From Lentisphaerota bacterium (GTDB taxonomy: Bacteria > Verrucomicrobiota > Kiritimatiellia > RFP12 > UBA3636), in assembly GCA_012514445.1 (NCBI GenBank), contig JAAZAI010000304.1, forward strand, positions 1 to 5,275: a stretch of DNA of 5,275 nucleotides, read 5' to 3'. Of this stretch, positions 1-5,275 are shown piece by piece. The position numbers and the translations under genes were made by a program. Every line of letters starts with the position of its first letter. Within the stretch, counting starts at the first letter, position 1. The notes below the pieces were generated by a model. That model worked only from the letters and a program-made list of their open reading frames with translations. It did no database searches and had not been told where the DNA came from.

Positions 1-89
1 GGATGCTGGCGCTGCCAGTCGGCCAGGGCGGTCTCCCATGGGTTTGAAAAGGTCTGGCATGGGTTCGCAGTCCTCCGGGCGGCGGTCAC
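1..89 (-). CDS. Probable 5' end of a downstream gene (partial, frame uncertain)
   Basis: All three minus-strand frames stay open from the GT2 stop to the window edge, so frame choice rests on weak signs. Option one starts at GTG 89-87, overlapping the GT2 stop as GTGA, and gives MTAARRTANPC..., ending with NPWETALADWQRQH. Its G+C at third positions is about 79% over the last 19 codons, which fits a G+C-rich genome, and the overlap copies the ATGA junction seen upstream. Option two starts at ATG 60-58 and reads MPDLFKPMGDRPGRLAAPAS. It has a good GGAGGA 10 bases upstream, but third-position G+C is only about 55%. I lean to option one. Too little protein is present to suggest a function; the region could also be a non-coding gap. 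Confidence 0.35.
   Translation of the reverse strand, partial: MTAARRTANPCQTFSNPWETALADWQRQH
71..76 (-). promoter_or_regulatory. Possible Shine-Dalgarno site for the left-edge gene
   Basis: The minus strand reads GGAGGA here, 10 bases before ATG 60-58, a little longer than the usual spacing. It is the strongest ribosome-site-like sequence at any start in the window; the three upstream genes have weak or no such sites. If the real gene begins at the overlapping GTG at 89, this match is just part of a CGG-AGG codon pair and has no role. Confidence 0.25.
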
Positions 90-1129
90 TGGCGCCAGTT
101 GTCGCGGGAGAGGGGGGCTTGGCGGAAGCCGAGGCATTTGCCGAGGAAGGTCGTCGAGTAGATCCACAGGGTGATGAAGCAGACCGGGACGTGCAGCGAC
201 CAGGCGGGATCCGGCATCCGGCGCGCGCCGCGGAATCGCTGGAGCAGCAGCGGGACGACGCCGAGGGTCGCGAGGGAAAACCGGACGATCCCCCAGACGA
301 TCCGCTTGTGCTCGCCCGGGACGATGGCGCGTTCGCGGACGGGGGAGAAGTAGAGGAAGTCGCGGACCCGGCGCTTCTGCTTGCGGGCGAATTCGCCGAG
401 CGTGCGGCAGTACAGGTGGACGATGCCGCAGTCGACCTTGGCCACGCACACGCGGCCGTCCGGCGCGGCGGCCGCCACGTCGCGCATCACGTCGACATCG
501 AACCAGTAGGGCTGCCAGGCGACGGCGGCAAGCGCGCTGCGCCGGATGAGGAAGCCGTTGGCCCCGAAGGTCGGCGTCGGGCGGTCGGCCTTGACGAAGA
601 CTTTGATCCAGCCGCCCTGGTCGGCGGTCTCCATCGGAATCTCGGTCCACTTCCCGGTCACGGCGCAATGGCGGTCGTAGTTGCCGATGAAGAGGCAGAG
701 CGGATCGGTCATGCCGAGCATCGCGAAGTAGCGCGTCAGGTCGCCGTCCTCCGGCCTCCGCGTGTAGTGGAGGGGTTCCGACGCCACCACCTCGGGATCG
801 GCGAACGGCGCGGTCATCGTGGCAAGCCAGTCGCGGTCGGGGAGGATGTTGTCGCTGTCGACGAGCGCGAAGATCTCGCCGGTGGCGGCGGCGGCGGCGG
901 CCGACTTGCCCGCCTCGCCGGTCTTCAGCGGATTCGGGACGACGCAGGTCACGCCGCAGTCGCGCGCGATGGCGAGCGTGTCGTCCGTCGAACCGCCGTC
1001 GGCGACGACGATCTCCAGCGCCTCCGCGGGGTAGTCCTGGGCGCGGATGGATTCGAGGCAGGGGCGGAGGGTGCGGCCGGAATTGAGCGTGGCGATCAGG
1101 ATGCTGATGCGCGGGGCGGGAGCGTTCAT
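86..1129 (-). CDS. Glycosyltransferase family 2, membrane-associated
   Basis: The 347-residue product has a classic GT-A fold: the start RISILIATLNSGRTL (8-21), the nucleotide-binding ADGGSTDDT (43-51), and the metal-binding DxD within LVDSDNILP (89-97). Further conserved blocks are KTGEAGK (69-75), LGMTDPLCLFIGNYDR (138-153), KWTEIP (160-165) and FGANGFLIRRSAL (188-200). The basic segment FARKQKRRVRDF (247-258) and hydrophobic stretches near 278-296 and 311-330 suggest attachment to the inner membrane face. It should transfer a sugar from a nucleotide-sugar donor; the sugar and acceptor cannot be read from sequence. The conserved blocks match a GT2 subgroup usually listed simply as glycosyltransferase family 2. 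The ATG lies 14 bases after the preceding stop with only a weak GAGA as ribosome site; placing the start here leaves just seven residues before the first beta strand, which is normal. An in-frame GCC repeat encodes six alanines (77-82 region) just before the DxD. Confidence 0.93.
   Translation of the reverse strand: MNAPAPRISILIATLNSGRTLRPCLESIRAQDYPAEALEIVVADGGSTDDTLAIARDCGVTCVVPNPLKTGEAGKSAAAAAATGEIFALVDSDNILPDRDWLATMTAPFADPEVVASEPLHYTRRPEDGDLTRYFAMLGMTDPLCLFIGNYDRHCAVTGKWTEIPMETADQGGWIKVFVKADRPTPTFGANGFLIRRSALAAVAWQPYWFDVDVMRDVAAAAPDGRVCVAKVDCGIVHLYCRTLGEFARKQKRRVRDFLYFSPVRERAIVPGEHKRIVWGIVRFSLATLGVVPLLLQRFRGARRMPDPAWSLHVPVCFITLWIYSTTFLGKCLGFRQAPLSRDNWRQ
884..902 (-). repeat. GCC trinucleotide tract (poly-Ala) inside the GT2 gene
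   Basis: About six consecutive GCC codons, written as GGC units on the plus strand, encode the alanine run that follows GEAGKS and precedes TGEIFALVDSD. Slippage in such a tract changes length in steps of one residue and keeps the frame. It lies between the donor-binding region and the DxD motif. Confidence 0.6.
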
Positions 1130-1143
1130 GGCGGGCGTTCTCG

Positions 1144-2160
1144 CTAGATCATCCGGGCTTCGAAATCCTGGCGCGGGGGGACGACGACGGGGCTGGCGAC
1201 GGGCTTCGAGGCGGCGCGCATGACGCTGATGGAGACCGTGTCGCCGGGCTTGCCGTCGGAGTAGGCGGCGCAGAGACCGAGGATCGCGGGCATGTCGGCC
1301 TCGGCGGGCTGGATGGCCAGGACGGTCGCGCCGGGCTTGTCCACGGGCTTGACCAGCGCGTCGCCGCCGCGCATGGCGGTGCGGATGAACTCGTTGTCGC
1401 CCCTGTTGCGGCCGACGATCGCGAGCGTCCCGGCGTCGAGGCGGAAGTGGCGGCCGTGGGCGAGGAGCCTGAGCAGACGCTCGTCGTCAAGGCCCTCGTG
1501 CTCCATGAGGTTCTTGAGGCGTCGGGTATAGTTGGGTTCGGTGAGCAGGCAGCCTCCGGCGGGGGTGGGGAATTCGACGAGGCCGAAGCGCTTCGCCATC
1601 TCGAGTTGGGGCTTGCGATTGCGGCCGGAGAGGCCGAGCAGGCGCGAGCGGTCGACAAGGCCGAGGGTTTCGGGCTCGGTTTCGGGGAGGAGCTGGGCGC
1701 TGAGCGGCCTCAGCAGCCTGCCCGGGATGCCGGAGTCCTTCTGCACCATGTTGAGCGCGTCGCGGCGCTGGGACATCGGGCGCTGGCCGAGGACTTCGCC
1801 GGTGGCGATGAAGTCGAAGCCCTCCCGTGCCATGATCTCGGACGCCTTGCGGACCATGGCGGCGTGGCAGTCGATGCAGGGGTTGAGGCAGGAGCCGAAA
1901 CCGTGGGGCGGGTTCTTGAGCAAGGCGGCGATGTGCGGCGTGAAGTCCACGACGTGGAGCTTGATGTCGAGCTGTTTCGCGGCCCTGATCGCGGCGTCGG
2001 GCGAGAAGAAGGGGCTTGAGAAGGCCACGCCCTCCACATGGACGCCCTGCTCGCGCAGCACGCAGGCGGCGAGCTGGCTGTCGAGGCCGCCGGAGATCAG
2101 GCAGAGCGCCTTGGCGCGGGGACGCGGGGAGGGGGCGGGGGCGGGAATCGGTTCGGTCAT
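1144..2160 (-). CDS. MnmA/ThiI-like PP-loop tRNA sulfuration protein with NFACT-R-type C-terminal domain
   Basis: The 338-residue product starts at an ATG that overlaps the upstream stop codon (ATGA), which suggests translational coupling; only a weak CGGA precedes it. A Pro/Ala/Arg-rich leader (1-16) runs into the PP-loop ATP-binding motif SGGLDS (23-28). Next come NPCIDC (93-98), GEVLGQRPMSQ (121-131), and AGGCLLT (201-207, Cys204). Members of this superfamily adenylate a tRNA uridine and replace its oxygen with sulfur. E. coli MnmA has PNPDxxCN at the equivalent place; a Cys instead of Asp marks the form thought to carry an iron-sulfur cluster, so Cys95, Cys98 and Cys204 are plausible cluster ligands (inference). 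Residues about 228-315, with GRHFRL and IVGRNRGDNEF, resemble the NFACT-R RNA-binding domain often found at the end of this family. The exact tRNA position is unknown, hence no gene symbol. Databases may call it ThiI, or tRNA (5-methylaminomethyl-2-thiouridylate) methyltransferase. Confidence 0.88.
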   Translation of the reverse strand: MTEPIPAPAPSPRPRAKALCLISGGLDSQLAACVLREQGVHVEGVAFSSPFFSPDAAIRAAKQLDIKLHVVDFTPHIAALLKNPPHGFGSCLNPCIDCHAAMVRKASEIMAREGFDFIATGEVLGQRPMSQRRDALNMVQKDSGIPGRLLRPLSAQLLPETEPETLGLVDRSRLLGLSGRNRKPQLEMAKRFGLVEFPTPAGGCLLTEPNYTRRLKNLMEHEGLDDERLLRLLAHGRHFRLDAGTLAIVGRNRGDNEFIRTAMRGGDALVKPVDKPGATVLAIQPAEADMPAILGLCAAYSDGKPGDTVSISVMRAASKPVASPVVVPPRQDFEARMI

Positions 2161-5100
2161 TTGTTTTCCGCTTTTTTTCTCTCCGTGCCGAAGACTTCCA
2201 GCCAGAGAGCGTCGTAGTCGCGCCGCTCCTCGCCGTAGAGCGAGGATTCAAAGGGCTGGATCTGTTCGAGAACGGCTTTGCTTTCGTCGCGCCGGTTCTG
2301 CCGGGCCAGGACCTGGGCCAGGTGCAGATGGACGGCGGGGTTCCGGACGTTGAGCTTGAGGGCCATGCGCAGCGCCTCCTCGGCCTCGGCGAGACGGTTC
2401 TGCTTGAGGAGGATCTGCCCGTAGGTGTCCCAGATCTCGTAGATCTCCTGGGTGCGTCCGAGCGCGGAGGTCACCAGATCCAGTGCGCGCTCGATGTCTT
2501 CGAGCTTGAACTTGACGTAGGCCAGGTCTCCGGTGGCGAGCACGCTCGCGTCGCGGGCGATGCTCTTCTCGAGGTAGGCGTCCGCGGAGTCGTACTCGCC
2601 TCGGGAGAGGGCGATGGAGCCCATGATGTAGTTGGCGAAGGGGTGGTCGGGCGCGATCTGCAGGATTTCGACGGCGTGCTGCCGGGCCATGCCGAGGTCT
2701 TTGAGATTGTAGTCGATGCGCAGGATGATCTCGAGGATCGGCACGAGTCCCGGGGACGTCTTGTTGGCGACGAGGAAGTCTTCGCGCGCGCCGGGGAGGT
2801 CGTTTTCGACGAGCCGGTAATGGCCGCGGGCGATGGCGGCCTGGAAGTAGCGCGCGTCGGGGAGCCGGGCCATTTCCTCGATCTGCGCCTCCATTTTCGC
2901 CAGCAGCGCCTTGCGCTGGGCTTCGTCCTTCGTCTTCCCCAGATCGCGGGCAAGGGCCAGATAGAGGCTCAGCCGGGCGTCGGCGTCGCGAGGGGCTTCG
3001 GCGATGAGCGCGGCGAGGGCGGTCTTGGCCCCCTCGAGATCGCCGGTCGCGAGCAGGAGCGTGGCCTCCTCGCGGAGGATGCGCGACGCCGGCACTCCGG
3101 TGGCGCGGGCCTTGTCGAGCAGCGTTTTCGCCTCCTCGGTTTCGCCGTTGACCATTTTCAGCCGCGCGAGGCTCAAGAGGGACTTCACGTCGTCGGGATC
3201 GTCCTTGAGCAACGTCTCGAGGATGGACGCGGTTTCGCCGGTCTCGCCCTGCCGCGCGTAGATGTCGGCCATGGCGAGCATGAGCTCGGTCGTGCCGTAT
3301 TCGTACTGGTTGCCCAGCGCCATGGCGAGCGTCTTGAGGGCGATCGTGTTCTGGCCGGACATCGCCCAGGTCCAGCCGAGGTAGGAGAACGCCTCGGGGG
3401 AGTTGACGTAGCCCTGGGTGCGGGAGAGCTCCCAGATCTGGAGCGGCTTCTTCTGGCTCTTGCGGAACGTCTCGATCTCCGTCCTGACAACGGCCAATTC
3501 GTCCTTGAGGCCCGTGCGTTCGAGCGTCGAGGCGAAGTTGAGCATGGCGCTGACGTTCTTCGGGTCGAAGGCGTGGACGCGCCGGTAGATGTCCAGCGCC
3601 TCGGCCGCATGGCCATGCGTCTCCATGAAGTAGCCGAGGTTGTTGCCGATGAAGCTGACGCGGCGACGGACGGTGTCGGCCAGCGCCTTCACCATCCGGG
3701 CCGAACGGTCCGACACCGTGGCGAGTTCGACCTCCATCTCGTCCATCAGCGCGAAGTAGCGGGCGACGTTCTCGGCACCGGCGATCTGCGCCGACTCCGC
3801 GTCGCTGGCGCGGTCCTCGCCGAAGAACACGAGGCCGTGGGGATACACCTTGTAGTCGCCGATGCTCCAGAGGTCCGGGAAGAGGCAGAAGGCGAGCTTC
3901 CGGGTGACCTTGGGATCCGATTCGATCCACTCCTGGAGGAAGCTCAGCGCGCCGATGTCGAGCGAGTTCTTGAGCCGGGCGGAGTCCAGCTTCTCCTTCA
4001 TCAGCTTTTTCTGGACCGCGGAACTCGCGTTGGCGAGGTCGATCAGGTTGAGTTCCATGCCGCGCTCGGCCGCGCGCAGCAGCAGCATGTCGTCGAAGAC
4101 GCCGTCCGTGACGAGCCAGGTGCGGCCCTTGAGATTGTCGAGCAGGCGGTCCACGTAGACGTGGATGAAGCGGGTGTTGCGCGTCTCCGCATGGACGTAG
4201 CCGATGCCCACCTCGTAGGCGATGAGGACGCCGGCCGCGGCGACGAGGGCGATGCGCGTCGCCTTGCCCGCGGCGACCAGCCACGGATGCTCGGTCCGGG
4301 ACGAGAGCAGGCAGACCGTGCGCATGTAGGCGGCCGTGAAGCAGTAGCCCAGGCTCATCGCCGCCATCGTGTAGAGCACCACCTGCTCGGGGAGGAACCC
4401 GAAGAACTGCCACGGCGAGACGCGCGAATCCAGCACGACCACGAGCGTGACGACGAGAATCGCGAGGTCCAGGGCGGTCAGGGCCGGACCGCTTTCGCCG
4501 TTGAGGGTGCGGAACGAGACGATGAGCCAGGCGATCCAGGGCAGGGAGACCAGCCCGAGGATGATGAGCCAGCCGCTCCGGGGCAGGCTGTGGAGGACGC
4601 CGGCGAAAAGGGAGCGGAGCATGCTCATGCCCAATTGCGTCTCGCCCCAGAACTCCATCAGGGCGTAGCCGCGGGTGCCTTCGAAGCCGTAGAGCGAAAC
4701 CAGGAACAGCGCGACCCAGCCGACAACGGCCAGCGCGGAGGCGAGGACGGCGGTGAGATAGTTGAGCTTTTCCGCTCTGACCAGGCCCAGAAACGCCATG
4801 CCGATGAAGGCCGGCGAGAAGAGGATCATCGTCGCCGACTGGCTCATGCCCATGCCGTAGAGCAGCGCCGTCGTGAATAGGAGCGGCAGGCTGCCGTTGG
4901 CCATGAAGCGCAGCATCAGATACGCGCAGACCAGCATCCAGAACAGGTAGATCGCATAGAAGTTCACGCGCGACGCCGCCACCCAGAATGGCGCGCTGAA
5001 CGCGAGCGCCAGCGTCGTGACCATGCCGCCAAAACGCGCCGCGAAGGCGGAGTGGAAGGCGCCGGCCTGCGCCTGGAGCTTCAGCGGGGTCTTGTCGATG

Positions 5101-5275
5101 AGCAGCACGTAGAGCGCCGTGGTGGTCAAATAAGCCAGACCGAGCGAGAGCGAGGAGAAGACCATGCCGAGGATCGTCGCGGCTTCGACCGCCGAGCCCG
5201 TGCCGGCGAGCGCGATGACGCCTCCGTAGACGTTCTGCCAGAGATAATGCTCGAACATCGTGTTCGGCTTGGCCA
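2157..5275 (-). CDS. DUF2723-like multi-pass membrane protein with C-terminal TPR array (5' end cut by window edge)
   Basis: The frame stays open to position 5275 (codons AKPNT precede the first Met at 5258), and no ribosome binding site precedes that Met, so I treat the gene as N-terminally incomplete. Counting from Met5258 there are 1033 residues. About ten hydrophobic segments lie at roughly 28-54, 75-96, 98-118, 124-160 (two), 167-190, 228-248, 262-277, 284-312 and 333-351. The segments AFSAPFW (86-92), NFYAIYLFW and YGMGMSQSATMIL (134-146) sit where DUF2723/TMEM260-like GT-C proteins have 'AFSpTFW', 'EVYaL' and 'GLslgnHltml'. Residues 355-535 form a soluble domain of unknown type. Residues 535-1005 hold about eleven TPR units, for example 654-687, 872-905 and 940-971. 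A Lys-rich tail ends the protein. By family it may be an envelope glycosyltransferase with an extracytoplasmic TPR region; activity is inferred and the membrane-domain match is from memory. The stop overlaps the next gene's start (ATGA). Confidence 0.88.
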   Translation of the reverse strand, partial: AKPNTMFEHYLWQNVYGGVIALAGTGSAVEAATILGMVFSSLSLGLAYLTTTALYVLLIDKTPLKLQAQAGAFHSAFAARFGGMVTTLALAFSAPFWVAASRVNFYAIYLFWMLVCAYLMLRFMANGSLPLLFTTALLYGMGMSQSATMILFSPAFIGMAFLGLVRAEKLNYLTAVLASALAVVGWVALFLVSLYGFEGTRGYALMEFWGETQLGMSMLRSLFAGVLHSLPRSGWLIILGLVSLPWIAWLIVSFRTLNGESGPALTALDLAILVVTLVVVLDSRVSPWQFFGFLPEQVVLYTMAAMSLGYCFTAAYMRTVCLLSSRTEHPWLVAAGKATRIALVAAAGVLIAYEVGIGYVHAETRNTRFIHVYVDRLLDNLKGRTWLVTDGVFDDMLLLRAAERGMELNLIDLANASSAVQKKLMKEKLDSARLKNSLDIGALSFLQEWIESDPKVTRKLAFCLFPDLWSIGDYKVYPHGLVFFGEDRASDAESAQIAGAENVARYFALMDEMEVELATVSDRSARMVKALADTVRRRVSFIGNNLGYFMETHGHAAEALDIYRRVHAFDPKNVSAMLNFASTLERTGLKDELAVVRTEIETFRKSQKKPLQIWELSRTQGYVNSPEAFSYLGWTWAMSGQNTIALKTLAMALGNQYEYGTTELMLAMADIYARQGETGETASILETLLKDDPDDVKSLLSLARLKMVNGETEEAKTLLDKARATGVPASRILREEATLLLATGDLEGAKTALAALIAEAPRDADARLSLYLALARDLGKTKDEAQRKALLAKMEAQIEEMARLPDARYFQAAIARGHYRLVENDLPGAREDFLVANKTSPGLVPILEIILRIDYNLKDLGMARQHAVEILQIAPDHPFANYIMGSIALSRGEYDSADAYLEKSIARDASVLATGDLAYVKFKLEDIERALDLVTSALGRTQEIYEIWDTYGQILLKQNRLAEAEEALRMALKLNVRNPAVHLHLAQVLARQNRRDESKAVLEQIQPFESSLYGEERRDYDALWLEVFGTERKKAENK
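2172..2178 (-). other. A AAA AAA slippery-type heptamer at the end of the TPR gene
   Basis: On the coding strand the final codons are GAG AGA AAA AAA GCG GAA AAC AAA TGA. The last A of AGA plus the two AAA codons form A AAA AAA in exactly the phase needed for -1 slippage (X XXY YYZ). After a -1 slip the codons are AGC GGA AAA CAA and then ATG, the start of the next gene, with no stop between. The sequence pattern is certain; any function is inference. A GGAG lies only 2 to 3 bases upstream, closer than the roughly 10 bases typical of a stimulatory site, and I see no clear downstream hairpin. Confidence 0.3.

Noticed and set aside
6..18. Short inverted repeat CTGGC-GCT-GCCAG as a possible terminator
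   Set aside because: The stem is only 5 base pairs, no T-run follows on either strand, and it lies within a probable coding start.
38..1147. 369-codon plus-strand open frame opposite the GT2 gene
   Set aside because: It is wholly antisense to a recognisable GT2 enzyme and its product is low-complexity Arg/Gly/Asp/Glu-rich.
2104..2150. C/G-rich low-complexity tract that could look like a repeat or G-quadruplex
   Set aside because: It encodes the Pro/Ala/Arg leader of the PP-loop protein and is explained by codon bias; the G-runs are irregularly spaced, so I do not claim a structure.
1447..2353. Plus-strand frames opposite the tRNA sulfuration-like gene, and a 254-codon minus-strand frame at 1487-2251
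   Set aside because: All lie over the PP-loop gene with its clear SGGLDS and Cys motifs; their products show no motif and biased composition.
2248..4413. 721-codon minus-strand open frame in another phase of the TPR gene
   Set aside because: The translation is extremely Arg/Pro/Gly/His-rich with no hydrophobic or TPR pattern; it is an out-of-frame shadow.
2016..4880. 954-codon plus-strand open frame opposite the TPR gene
   Set aside because: It is antisense to a protein with clear membrane helices and TPRs. Its translation is Gly, Arg, Glu, Val and His-rich without any domain, as expected for the reverse of a G+C-rich coding frame.
5256..5258. ATG as the true start of the membrane-TPR gene
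   Set aside because: The frame is open upstream to the edge, no ribosome site precedes it, and the membrane domain would lack the N-terminal part usual for the family.

Overview
This is a G+C-rich window (about two thirds G+C by eye) in which every supportable gene lies on the minus strand, so the text is best read from position 5275 down to 1. The genes form one tight co-directional block: the first pair overlaps by 4 bases (ATGA), the next pair is 14 bases apart, and a further gene probably begins at the left edge. No promoter, terminator, RNA gene, mobile element or CRISPR array is visible; the operon promoter must lie beyond position 5275.

Layout in transcription order. (1) 5275-2157: a very long protein, cut by the window edge at its N-terminus, with about ten membrane segments followed by a soluble linker domain and roughly eleven TPR repeats. 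The membrane part resembles the DUF2723 (TMEM260-like, GT-C-type) family. (2) 2160-1144: a cytosolic PP-loop ATPase of the MnmA/ThiI-like tRNA sulfuration type, with a CxxC pair, a third cysteine in a GGC motif, and an NFACT-R-type RNA-binding C-terminus. (3) 1129-86: a family 2 glycosyltransferase with a membrane-associated C-terminus. (4) About 89-1: the start of a further gene whose reading frame is uncertain.

The membrane TPR protein and the GT2 enzyme together suggest cell-envelope or secreted-protein glycosylation (inference). The tRNA sulfuration-like gene between them does not fit that theme and is the oddest aspect of the context. The organism is a G+C-rich bacterium; large DUF2723-TPR fusions would suit the PVC group (Kiritimatiellota, Lentisphaerota, Verrucomicrobiota), but that is a weak guess from family knowledge, not something the sequence proves.

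The observation most worth checking is an in-phase A AAA AAA heptamer at the very end of gene 1. A -1 shift there would read without a stop straight into the start codon of gene 2.
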